Assembly (NCBI GenBank): GCA_036389295.1
Contig: DASVQB010000046.1
Span: 66,771 to 130,770, forward strand
Origin: AC-37 sp036389295
Lineage (GTDB): Bacteria > Actinomycetota > Thermoleophilia > Solirubrobacterales > Thermoleophilaceae
Length of the DNA: 64,000 bases
Reading direction: 5' to 3'
Made by a program: the position numbers and the translations under genes. Shown in pieces: positions 57,417 to 64,000 of this stretch (positions are counted from its first letter, which is position 1; each line of letters starts with the position of its first letter). The notes below the pieces were generated by a model. It did not search any database. It was not told where the DNA came from and saw nothing but the letters and a program-made list of their open reading frames with translations.

Positions 57417-59426
57417 CTAGGGAACGGCCTGCGCGCGGGCGGGCCGCGGACGGACGCCGGACCAGACCGCGCCGACGGCCGCGAACGCGCCGATCGCGGC
57501 CCCCGCCGCGGCGCCGCGGGCGTCCCCGCGCGCGACGGTGTCCTCCAACAGGCCGGCGAGCCCGGCGTGCGCCGCGACCAGCGCCGCTGCCCAGACGAGC
57601 GCCGCGCCCACGTCGAGCGCGAGCGAGCGGCCGCGCACCACGAGCGGCAGGACGACTGCGAACGCCGCCCACGCGAGCGCCGGGAGGAGCGCCGGCGAGG
57701 CGACCAGCGAGCCAAGCGCGTCGCCCACCGCGTCGTCGAGCGAGCGCGCCCACTCGGAGCGCGGGTCGGCGTCGACGGGCGGTCCGTAGAGCAGGGCGTC
57801 CGAGGTCACGACCTCGGCGACCGCCAGCCACAGGAAGCCCGCGGCCGCGAGCCCGGCGCGCCGCCAGGCGGTCGAGGCGAGGGCGGCCACGCCGACGAAC
57901 GCCGGGCCGATCGCCACCGCGCCGAGCAGCGGGGCGACGGCGGGCACCGACCACAGCCGGCCGCCGCGCGGCAGGAGCAGCGGGACGGCCGCGAGCGACA
58001 CGCCCACGACCAGGGCCGTGCCGTCGACCAGCTCGGAGCCGAGCCAGGCCGTGAACCCGAGTGCGACGAGCAGCCAGCCGATCCGCGGCAGGAGCGCCGT
58101 GGCCGCGACCGCCGCGGCAGTGGCCGCCGTGAGCGAGAACGCCGGGTCGGGGCCCAGGGCCTCGACCCCCGCCACCAGCAGCCCGCCCGCCGCCAGGCCG
58201 GCCAGCGCGCGCGAGACCAGGTCCTCGGCGCGGGTGGAGCGCAGCGGCACGGCCTCGGTCGGCGGGAGGCCGACGCGGTCGCGCGTCTCGGGCTCGACCA
58301 GGCCGCCCGCGTCGGAGAGCTCGTCGACGGCTCCGGCGAGCGCGTCGCGCAGCACGCCGACCGGCGGGCGGCGGGCGGGGACCGGGTCGAGGGCGGCGTC
58401 GACCCAGGCGCACAGGTCGTGCGGCAGGTCGGGCCGGTAGGCGGAGAGGGCGGGCAGCCGGCGGCCGAGCCGGCGGGCGGTCGCCGCGGGGGTGGGGCCC
58501 CGCACCGGGTTCGCGCCGGACCAGGCCTCGTAGAGCGTCAGCGCGAGCGAGTAGACGTCGGCCGCCGCCGTCACCCGCGCGCCCTCGGCCTGCTCCGGCG
58601 CCATGTAGGCGAGCGTCCCGACCACGTCGCCGGTCCGGGTCAGCCGGTCCCCGACGGCGAGCTGGGCGACGCCGAAGTCCGCGAGCTTGGCGAACCCCGC
58701 CCCCGCCGCCGGCTCGGCCACGACGATCACGTTCTGGGGCTTCACGTCCCGGTGCACGACCTTGCGGTCGTGGGCGTGGTCGAGCGCGTCGCACAGCGCC
58801 GCGCCGATGCGGGCCACGTCGCGGTCGGACACGGCGCCCGCCCGGATCAGGTCGCCGAGCGTCCGGCCGGGGACGAGCTCCGACACGAGGTAGACCGCGT
58901 GCTCGTCCTCCCCCAGCTCGTAGAGGGAGACGATCCCGGGGTGGTTCAGGCGCGCCGCCACGCGCGCCTCGCGGGCGGCGCGCTCGGGGACCGGCTCGTC
59001 GCCGTCGCCGGCGATGACCTTGACGGCCACCTCGCGCTCGAGCTTCTCGTCGAAGGCGAGCCAGACGACCCCGAAGCCGCCCGCGCCGAGCCGGCGCTCG
59101 AGGCGGTAGCGACCGAGGACCAGCCGCTCCGGCAGGATGCGCGCCGGGCCGGCGTCGAGGGGTTCCGTCGGGTCGCGGTGCGGGCCGAAGCGGCGCGGGC
59201 GGGCGTCGTCGAGCGCGGCGGTCCGCTCGCCGCCGGGGTCGTGCGGCGGGCCCAGCTCGTCTGTCGTCGCGGGGCGCTCCAATCCAGCTCCTGTCTTCGC
59301 GGCGGGGCGGCGGCCCCCTCCCGGCCCGCCGCCGCGCTCTCCGGGGGCCGGCCCCGGGTTGCAGCCGGCGGTCCAGTAATACTTGGGTCCCATAGCCTGC
59401 CATCTACGGCGGGCTGGAGCGCTCAT
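57417..59426 (-). CDS. Ser/Thr protein kinase with polytopic membrane C-terminus
   Basis: A 669-residue kinase: an N-terminal Pro/Gly-rich stretch of about 100 residues containing MGPKYYWTAGCNPG, then kinase motifs LGAGGFGVVWLAFD (about 112-125), VAVKVIAGD, HRDVKPQNVIVV (about 221-232) and DFGVAQLAVGDRLT, and after residue about 400 a series of some eight hydrophobic segments (for example LVAGVEALG, ALLPRIGWLLVALGFTAWLG). A kinase fused to several membrane helices is unusual compared with single-pass types. ATG at 59426 has GAAGGA upstream; a second ATG at 59393 is possible. The divergent gene starts at 59427. Confidence 0.85.
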   Translation of the reverse strand: MSAPARRRWQAMGPKYYWTAGCNPGPAPGERGGGPGGGRRPAAKTGAGLERPATTDELGPPHDPGGERTAALDDARPRRFGPHRDPTEPLDAGPARILPERLVLGRYRLERRLGAGGFGVVWLAFDEKLEREVAVKVIAGDGDEPVPERAAREARVAARLNHPGIVSLYELGEDEHAVYLVSELVPGRTLGDLIRAGAVSDRDVARIGAALCDALDHAHDRKVVHRDVKPQNVIVVAEPAAGAGFAKLADFGVAQLAVGDRLTRTGDVVGTLAYMAPEQAEGARVTAAADVYSLALTLYEAWSGANPVRGPTPAATARRLGRRLPALSAYRPDLPHDLCAWVDAALDPVPARRPPVGVLRDALAGAVDELSDAGGLVEPETRDRVGLPPTEAVPLRSTRAEDLVSRALAGLAAGGLLVAGVEALGPDPAFSLTAATAAAVAATALLPRIGWLLVALGFTAWLGSELVDGTALVVGVSLAAVPLLLPRGGRLWSVPAVAPLLGAVAIGPAFVGVAALASTAWRRAGLAAAGFLWLAVAEVVTSDALLYGPPVDADPRSEWARSLDDAVGDALGSLVASPALLPALAWAAFAVVLPLVVRGRSLALDVGAALVWAAALVAAHAGLAGLLEDTVARGDARGAAAGAAIGAFAAVGAVWSGVRPRPARAQAVP

Positions 59427-60521
59427 TTGTCCTTCTTCGACGATCGAGAAGACAGACCGAGCAGGCCAGCGGTTCGCCGCCCGCCGCCGCGCGGGCCGGG
59501 AACGGACCGCCAGACGCTGCTCGTGCGGCGGGCGATCGCCGCCGGCGTCGGCGTCGTCGTGATCGTCCTACTGTTCCTCGCGATCAAGAGCTGCCGCGAC
59601 AACGCGAGGCGCGACTCGTTCCGCACCTACGTCCGCGACGTGGGCGCGCTCGTCCAGGAGTCCGACCAGGAGTCGAACTCGCTGTTCGGGCTCCTGTCGA
59701 AGCCGGGCGGCCGCAGCACGCTCGAGCTCCAGACGGCCGTCAACGGCTTCCAGAGCGACGCCGCGCAGCTCGTGGACCGCGCTCGCGACACCGACCACCC
59801 GGGCGAGCTGGACACGGCCCAGCGCTACTTCGTCGAGGCGCTCGAGTTCCGGCGCGACGGCATCGGGCGGATCGCGCGGGACCTCCCCGCCGCGCTCGGC
59901 GACCAGGGGCGCGAGGAGGCCACCGGGCGGATCACGGTCACGATGCGCGAGTTCCTGGCCAGCGACGTCGTCTACGACGAGCGGTTCCTGCCGCACCTGA
60001 CCGGCCCGGTACGCGAGGAGGGGCTGCTCGACGAGGTGACCGTCCCGCGCAGCCGCTTCCTCCCCGACCTCCAGTGGCTGCGGCCGACGGTGGTGGCCGG
60101 CCGGATCGAGGCGATCCGCAGCGGGCGCGGCGGCAGCGGTCCCGCCTCGCCGGGCCTGCACGGCACCGCACTCGTGTCGACGATCGCCAAGCCGGCCGGC
60201 AAGACGCTCTCGGCCGCGGGCGCGACGGACATCCAGGTCTCGCCGCGGCTGTCGTTCGACGTGTCGCTGTCGAACGGCGGCGAGAGCGAGGAGCGCGACG
60301 TGACCGTGTCGGTCTCGGTCACCGGCGCGGGCCGCCCGATCGTGCGCGAGCAGCGGCTGCCGTCGATCAAGCCGGGCGAGCAGAAGACCGTGAGCGTCCC
60401 GCTCGCCGCGACCCCGATCACCGGCCGGCCGGTGACGATCAAGGTCGAGGTCAAGCCGGTCCCCGGCGAGAAGAAGACCGACAACAACAGGGCCAGCTAC
60501 CGCGCGGTCTTCACGCGCTAG
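59427..60521 (+). CDS. Membrane-anchored protein with CARDB-like C-terminal domain
   Basis: A 364-residue protein: TTG start (LSFFDDRED), a basic segment, one transmembrane helix (about 38-55, VGVVVIVLLFLAIK), a long helical region (about 60-225, with VRDVGALVQESDQESNSLF), and a C-terminal Ig-like domain of CARDB type (about 260-364: LSFDVSLSNGGESEERDV and GEKKTDNNRASYRAVF). Such domains bind carbohydrate or act as spacers. The start was set at 59427 because GGAG precedes it by nine bases and the frame opens there; it abuts the divergent kinase gene. Function unknown, possibly linked with the kinase. Confidence 0.72.
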   Translation: MSFFDDREDRPSRPAVRRPPPRGPGTDRQTLLVRRAIAAGVGVVVIVLLFLAIKSCRDNARRDSFRTYVRDVGALVQESDQESNSLFGLLSKPGGRSTLELQTAVNGFQSDAAQLVDRARDTDHPGELDTAQRYFVEALEFRRDGIGRIARDLPAALGDQGREEATGRITVTMREFLASDVVYDERFLPHLTGPVREEGLLDEVTVPRSRFLPDLQWLRPTVVAGRIEAIRSGRGGSGPASPGLHGTALVSTIAKPAGKTLSAAGATDIQVSPRLSFDVSLSNGGESEERDVTVSVSVTGAGRPIVREQRLPSIKPGEQKTVSVPLAATPITGRPVTIKVEVKPVPGEKKTDNNRASYRAVFTR

Positions 60522-60529
60522 ACCGTCGC

Positions 60530-60535
60530 TAGCCT
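60530..60535 (+). promoter_or_regulatory. -10 box of a probable leaderless transcript
   Basis: TAGCCT ends seven bases before the ATG of the DUF4446 gene, with no ribosome-binding site between them. Confidence 0.5.
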
Positions 60536-60542
60536 GGCTGCG

Positions 60543-61058
60543 ATGGACGACCTGACCACGACACAGGGGATCGTGGCGCTCGCCGCCGGCGCCGTCGCGG
60601 TCCTCGCGCTCGTCCTGGTCCTCGTCCTGACGCTGCGGATCCGCCGGATGCGCCAGGCGCAGAGCGCGGTGCTGGGCGAGCGCGGGGCTAGCGACCTCGT
60701 GTCGCACGCCGCGCGGCTCGAGCAGGGGTTCACCGACCTGCGCGAGTGGGTCGAGGAGGCGATGCAGAGCATCGCGGGGCGGATGGAGACGGCCGAGCGC
60801 CAGCTCGACGGCTGCATCGCCTACACGGCGCTCGTCCGCTACGACGCCTACAACGAGCTGTCCGGCCACCAGTCGAGCTCGCTCGCGCTGCTCGACACGC
60901 ACCGGTCCGGCGTGGTGCTGTCGTCGATCGTCCACCGCGACCAGGCGCGGATCTACGTGAAGCAGGTGAACGAGGGCGAGAGCGAGGTTGCGCTGTCGCC
61001 CGAGGAGCAGCAGGCAGTGGACGACGCGCTCTCGACCGCCCCGGCCCGCGCGGCCTGA
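60543..61058 (+). CDS. DUF4446-family membrane protein
   Basis: A 171-residue protein: N-terminal transmembrane helix (about 9-30, IVALAAGAVAVLALVLVLVL), a helical/coiled stretch (about 45-90, RLEQGFTDLREWVEEAM) and the DUF4446 core VRYDAYNELSGHQSSSLALLD (about 98-118) followed by SGVVLSSIVHRDQARIYVKQV. This family is widespread in actinobacteria and Firmicutes, often near chromosome-partitioning genes; its function is not known. It is the first of a run that continues with pheA six bases downstream. Confidence 0.88.
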   Translation: MDDLTTTQGIVALAAGAVAVLALVLVLVLTLRIRRMRQAQSAVLGERGASDLVSHAARLEQGFTDLREWVEEAMQSIAGRMETAERQLDGCIAYTALVRYDAYNELSGHQSSSLALLDTHRSGVVLSSIVHRDQARIYVKQVNEGESEVALSPEEQQAVDDALSTAPARAA

Positions 61059-61063
61059 GCTCC

Positions 61064-61909
61064 GTGCGGGTCGCCTTCCTCGGCCCGGCCGGGACCTTCA
61101 CGGAGGAGGCGCTGCGGCACTCGGCCCCCGCGGACGCGGAGGTCGAGGAGGTCCCCTACCCCACCGTGTACGAGACGGTCATGGCGGTGCAGGCCGGAGC
61201 GGCCGACCGCGCCGTCGTGCCGATCGAGAACTCGCTCGAGGGGTCCGTGACCGCGACGCTCGACGCGCTGGCCGGCGAGGCGGACCGGGTGCGGATCGCC
61301 GCCGAGGTCGTGCGGCCGGTGAGCCACTGCCTGATCGCGCCCGCCGGCGTCGGGATCGCGGACGTGCGGCGGGTGGTGTCGCACCCGCAGGCGATCGCCC
61401 AGTGCGCCGGGTTCCTGCGCGAGCGGCTCCCCGCCGCCGAGCCGGCCTCGGCGCCCTCGACCGCCGACGCGGTCCGCACCGTCGCGGGCGCCGGCGAGCC
61501 GTGGGCGGCGCTCGGGCCGCGGCTCGCCGCCGAGCTGTACGCGTGCGAGGTGCTGGCGGAGGGGGTCGAGGACGGGTCCGACAACCACACCCGGTTCGTC
61601 TGGCTGGCCCCCGAGGGCGTGACCCCCAGCGCGCCGGCGGCCAAGACCTCGATCATGTTCTGGGGCTTCAACGACGAGTCGCCGGGGGCGCTCGTCGGCG
61701 TGCTGGGCGAGCTGGCCGAGCGCGAGATCAACCTGACGAAGATCGAGTCGCGGCCGCGGCGGGTGAGGCTCGGCCACTACATGTTCTTCGCGGACCTCGA
61801 GGGGTCGGCCGAGGAGTCGCCCGTCCGCGAGGCGCTCGAGGCGCTCGGTTCGCGGGTCCAGACGCTCAAGGTGCTGGGGTCGTACCCCGTGGCCGCGGCC
61901 GGCGCCTGA
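61064..61909 (+). CDS. pheA: Prephenate dehydratase
   Basis: A 281-residue enzyme converting prephenate to phenylpyruvate in phenylalanine synthesis. Catalytic domain: VAFLGPAGTFTEEAL (about 3-17), VPIENSLEGSVTATLD (about 54-69), the essential TRF in DNHTRFVWLA (about 174-183), and RRVVSHPQAIAQC. C-terminal ACT domain (about 195-275) with GALVGVLGELAEREINLTKIESRP (key residues GAL and ESRP), the site of Phe feedback inhibition. GTG at 61064. A perfect 18-bp palindrome after its stop may terminate it. Confidence 0.93.
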   Translation: MRVAFLGPAGTFTEEALRHSAPADAEVEEVPYPTVYETVMAVQAGAADRAVVPIENSLEGSVTATLDALAGEADRVRIAAEVVRPVSHCLIAPAGVGIADVRRVVSHPQAIAQCAGFLRERLPAAEPASAPSTADAVRTVAGAGEPWAALGPRLAAELYACEVLAEGVEDGSDNHTRFVWLAPEGVTPSAPAAKTSIMFWGFNDESPGALVGVLGELAEREINLTKIESRPRRVRLGHYMFFADLEGSAEESPVREALEALGSRVQTLKVLGSYPVAAAGA

Positions 61910-61939
61910 GGCTCCGAGCGGCCCGGAAGCCCGGCGGGA

Positions 61940-61957
61940 AGCGGGATGCATCCCGCT
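61940..61957. terminator. 18-bp perfect palindrome after pheA
   Basis: AGCGGGATGCATCCCGCT, immediately followed by the -10 box of the HNH gene. Could be the pheA terminator or an operator of the HNH gene, or both. Confidence 0.5.
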
Positions 61958-61962
61958 AGACT
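61957..61962 (+). promoter_or_regulatory. -10 box of a probable leaderless transcript
   Basis: TAGACT ends nine bases before the TTG of the HNH endonuclease gene and shares its first base with the palindrome. Confidence 0.5.
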
Positions 61963-61971
61963 GGCCTCGGC

Positions 61972-62580
61972 TTGGCGACCAGCACCGCCACCGCGACCGT
62001 CACCGAGCCCGCGGACGTAGAACCAGCGGGGACCGGCGCGCTGCCCGCCGAGCGGCCGGGGCAGCGCGTGAGCACGACGGGCCGCGTGCTGGTGCTGAAC
62101 GCCTCGTACGAGCCGATCAACGTCTGCACGGTCCGGCGTGCGGTGGTGCTCGTGCTCAAGGCGCGCGCCGAGGTGCTCGAGCAGGCCGAGCGCGAGCTCC
62201 ACGCCGAGAGCCTCACCGTCGCCCGGCCGGTCGTGATCCGGCTGAAGACGTACGTCCGGATCCCGCGCGACGCGCACAGCCGCAAGATCACCCGCCGGGC
62301 GATCTTCGCCCGCGACGGCTGGACCTGCCAGTACTGCGGCTCGGGCCACGGGACGCTGACCGTCGACCACGTGGTCCCGCGCTCCAAGGGCGGGACATCG
62401 GGCTGGGACAACATCGTGACCTGCTGCGCGCCGTGCAACCGGCGCAAGGGCGACCGGCTGCCCAAGCAGGTCGGCATGCACCCGAAGCACAAGCCGAAGC
62501 CGCCGAGCCCGACGATCTTCGTGCACGTGGCCGTGCCGCGGGTGCCGGCGGTGTGGCAGCGGTACCTCGTGGCGGCCTGA
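61972..62580 (+). CDS. HNH endonuclease
   Basis: A 202-residue protein of the conserved actinobacterial/cyanobacterial HNH family: N-terminal VLVLNASYEPINVCTVRRAV (about 39-58), KTYVRIPRD, then the zinc ribbon and HNH motif: FARDGWTCQYCGSG (about 111-124), TVDHVVPRSKGG (about 129-140), WDNIVTCCAPCNRRKGDRLP (about 143-162), with four cysteines (CxxC twice). Metal-dependent nicking or cleavage of DNA is expected; the cellular role of this ubiquitous subfamily is not well known. TTG at 61972 is nearly leaderless; a GTG at 62068 is an alternative. Confidence 0.88.
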   Translation: MATSTATATVTEPADVEPAGTGALPAERPGQRVSTTGRVLVLNASYEPINVCTVRRAVVLVLKARAEVLEQAERELHAESLTVARPVVIRLKTYVRIPRDAHSRKITRRAIFARDGWTCQYCGSGHGTLTVDHVVPRSKGGTSGWDNIVTCCAPCNRRKGDRLPKQVGMHPKHKPKPPSPTIFVHVAVPRVPAVWQRYLVAA

Positions 62581-62638
62581 GCCGCGGGGGGTCGGTCGTC
62601 TAGCGGGCGAGCGGCCGCCTCGCGAGCGTCTAACGACG

Positions 62639-62664
62639 AGAGGCGCCCCGAAGGGCGCCCCTCT
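62639..62664 (-). terminator. Hairpin terminator with UUCG loop
   Basis: Read on the minus strand: stem of ten pairs with a two-base bulge closed by a C(UUCG)G tetraloop (62649-62652), an especially stable RNA hairpin. The UUCG orientation fits transcripts coming from gyrA and the structured interval behind it; on the other strand the same hairpin could end the HNH gene. Confidence 0.7.
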
Positions 62665-62920
62665 GAAACGTCGCTGGATTGGATCGGCTGCGGCACTGAG
62701 GCGGTCGCTCGCGCCGGTGCGCTCGTGTCGGCTTGCGCCGACGCGCGGTGGCCTTCGCTCGCGCCAGGCCGGGGGGACCAGGTCCAGCCTCCGCTATCCG
62801 ACGGTGCCCGGGGTGGATTCCCCTAGGCGGTCCAGCCCGACCTAGTGGCCGGACACCTCCAGGGTCCCGAAAGATCTGTGACTCAGTCGGACCACCTCCT
62901 TTCCCTGGTACGACCCATTG
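62665..62920 (-). ncRNA. Candidate structured RNA or 3' UTR downstream of gyrA
   Basis: A 371-bp gap (62581-62951) with no convincing gene. On the minus strand it holds AAAGGAGGTGGTCC (62889-62902), almost the exact complement of the 16S rRNA 3' end; GGAC/GTCC and GGGG/CCCC hairpins; a six-pair hairpin GTCGGC-GCAA-GCCGAC with a GNRA loop (62727-62742); and, as its end, the UUCG terminator at 62639-62664. A long open frame crosses it, but its composition is not that of a protein. Could be a 3'-derived small RNA, a leader of something lost, or just UTR. Confidence 0.35.
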
Positions 62921-62951
62921 AAGCAGATGCGGAGGTCGTGCTCGCGGAGGC

Positions 62952-64000
62952 TCAGCCGCCGGCGCCGTCGTCGCTCGGATCCGCGCCGTCGTCGCTCGGA
63001 TCGGCACCGTCCTCGCTCGGATCCGCGCCGTCCTCGACCGGTTGGGCCGCGGCCGTCGACTCCGGCGCACCGCCGTCCGCGGCGCCGTCGCCGTTCACCG
63101 GCAGCTCCGCATCGGTCGCCGCCGCGGTGTCCGCGTTCGTCTCCATCACGAGGGCGACTGCGCTGACGATGTCGTCCTCGCGGAGGTTCATCAGCTTCAC
63201 GCCCTGCGAGGCGCGGCCGTACAGCGAGATGCCCTTCACCGCGGTGCGCTGGACCATCCCGTTCTGCGAGATGAACACCAGCTCGTGGTGCTCGCGCACG
63301 ATCAGCGCCCCGGCGAGCGCGCCCTTCCGCTCGGTGAGCTGGATCGTCTTCACGCCCATCGTGCCGCGGCCCTTCACCGGATAGTCGGCGATCGCGGTGC
63401 GCTTGCCGAACCCGTTCTCGGTGACGACCAGGAGCTCGGTGTCCTCGCGCGCGACGTCCATCGCGATGACGCGGTTGTCGCCGCGCGAGACGTTCATGCC
63501 GCGCACGCCGCTCGTGTCGCGCCCCATCGGCCGTGCCTCGGACTCGTTGAACCGCGCGGCCTGGCCGGACCGGGACACCATGATGATGTCGTCGTCGCCG
63601 CTCGTCCGCCGGACGGCCACGAGCTCGTCGTCGTCGCGGATGTTGATCGCGATGATGCCGTCGGCCTTGATCGGCGTGTTGTAGGCGAGGAACTCCGTCT
63701 TCTTGATCTGGCCCTTGCGGGTAGCGAAGACGAGGTACTTGCCCTCCTTGAAGTCGCGCGTCGCGAGCACGGCGCGCACGAACTCGCCCTCGCGCAGCGG
63801 GAGCAGGTTCACGAGCGCGCGCCCGCGCGCGGTGCGACCCATCTCGGGCAGCTCGTAGACCTTCTGGCGGTAGACCTTGCCGCGGTTCGTGAAGAAGAGC
63901 AGGAAGTCGTGCGTCGAGGACACGAAGAGGTGCTCGATGTAGTCGTCCTCTTTGAGCTCCATCCCCGTGACGCCCACGCCGCCGCGCTTCTGCTGGCGGT
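62952..64000 (-). CDS. gyrA: DNA gyrase subunit A, C-terminal part (runs off right edge)
   Basis: About 349 C-terminal residues of GyrA: the visible start carries the GyrA-box-like QQKRGGVGVTG, then the blades of the DNA-wrapping beta-pinwheel (FLLFFTNRGKVYRQKVYELP, GRALVNLLPL, YLVFATRKGQIKKTEF, IIMVSRSGQAARFNES, LLVVTENGFGKRT, LVFISQNGMVQRT). It wraps DNA to give gyrase its supercoiling direction. The tail is acidic and ends in three repeats of EDGADPS/DDGADPS. The N-terminal catalytic half with the active tyrosine lies outside the window, so ParC cannot be formally excluded; the GyrA-box favours GyrA. Confidence 0.93.
   Translation of the reverse strand, partial: RQQKRGGVGVTGMELKEDDYIEHLFVSSTHDFLLFFTNRGKVYRQKVYELPEMGRTARGRALVNLLPLREGEFVRAVLATRDFKEGKYLVFATRKGQIKKTEFLAYNTPIKADGIIAINIRDDDELVAVRRTSGDDDIIMVSRSGQAARFNESEARPMGRDTSGVRGMNVSRGDNRVIAMDVAREDTELLVVTENGFGKRTAIADYPVKGRGTMGVKTIQLTERKGALAGALIVREHHELVFISQNGMVQRTAVKGISLYGRASQGVKLMNLREDDIVSAVALVMETNADTAAATDAELPVNGDGAADGGAPESTAAAQPVEDGADPSEDGADPSDDGADPSDDGAGG
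62962..63036. repeat. 21-bp tandem repeat in the gyrA tail
   Basis: Three and a half copies of a 21-bp unit encode the heptads EDGADPS/DDGADPS at the very end of gyrA. The copies differ at single bases, as expected from recent slippage. Confidence 0.75.

Noticed and set aside
59393..59426. Shorter start at the second ATG of the polytopic kinase
   Set aside because: The ribosome-binding site before the first ATG is better; retained as an alternative because it would separate the divergent genes.
62842..62895. A 17-codon frame starting GTG at the AAAGGAGGTGG motif after gyrA
   Set aside because: The GTG overlaps the ribosome-binding-like sequence itself, so there is no spacing for initiation; kept only as part of the structured RNA candidate.
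62581..62951. tRNA or known stable RNA (tmRNA, SRP RNA, RNase P) in the gap beside gyrA
   Set aside because: No T-loop GTTCGANTC, no acceptor stem pairing and none of the conserved cores of those RNAs could be found.

Overview
The window is very GC-rich (roughly 73-75%), densely packed and full of GTG/TTG starts and 1-4 bp start/stop overlaps. Ser/Thr kinases, FHA proteins, a PASTA kinase and an fhaA-fhaB-pstP-rodA-pbpA-pknB operon close to gyrA point to an actinobacterium. The flavour (menaquinone gene, FTR1 iron permease, VCBS-repeat subtilase, SPT-like gene) suggests a deep lineage such as Thermoleophilia/Solirubrobacterales; this placement is inference, and the pknB-gyrA proximity recalls the origin-proximal region of other actinobacteria.

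Region 1 (1-2.2 kb): the 5' part of an isochorismate synthase, an HD-domain hydrolase and a small secreted protein with a textbook promoter.

Region 2 (2.3-14.3 kb): one uninterrupted + strand operon of eleven genes. Serine-palmitoyltransferase-like alpha-oxoamine synthase, acyl carrier protein, fatty acyl-AMP ligase, UbiA prenyltransferase, AIR-synthase/ThiL-like protein, extended SDR, sphingosine/diacylglycerol-kinase-like enzyme, acyl-CoA dehydrogenase, polysaccharide pyruvyl transferase and a two-gene ABC-2 exporter. The SPT + ACP + acyl activation + SDR core is the gene set used by Gram-negative bacteria for sphingoid bases, so this looks like an uncharacterised actinobacterial aminolipid (sphingolipid-like) synthesis and export system. 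It is the most interesting object in the window.

Region 3 (14.3-19.4 kb): an iron-uptake operon (lipoprotein paralogous to the FTR1 extracytoplasmic domain, FTR1 permease, hydantoinase-family protein, small membrane-anchored protein) diverging from an NTF2-like protein; two identical-geometry TTAGGG-N2-CCCTAA operators lie between them.

Region 4 (19.4-26 kb): a 1346-residue secreted subtilase with FG-GAP/VCBS repeats, an alpha/beta hydrolase and a PGRP-type amidase.

Region 5 (26-43.6 kb): envelope glycan and lipid-carrier genes (ATP-grasp, sugar-phosphate transferase, three glycosyltransferases, O-antigen ligase-like protein, CapD/WbpM-like dehydratase, DegT aminotransferase, DedA, UppP), interleaved with a ketopantoate-reductase-family gene, a PQQ propeller, an Ig-like surface protein, and a phosphosulfolactate synthase coupled to a histidine phosphatase.

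Region 6 (43.6-47.9 kb): purM, then a clearly lower-GC foreign insert (membrane protein plus NdpA/YejK-family nucleoid protein) abutting a decayed two-gene toxin-antitoxin-like module, then a cupin and a DsbA-fold protein.

Region 7 (47.9-64 kb): a divergent kinase, the ddl/pknB/pbpA/rodA/pstP/fhaB/fhaA/kinase cell-wall and division operon, a DUF4446 gene, pheA, an HNH nuclease, an unexplained structured interval after gyrA, and the 3' part of gyrA. I saw no tRNA, rRNA, CRISPR array or insertion sequence.
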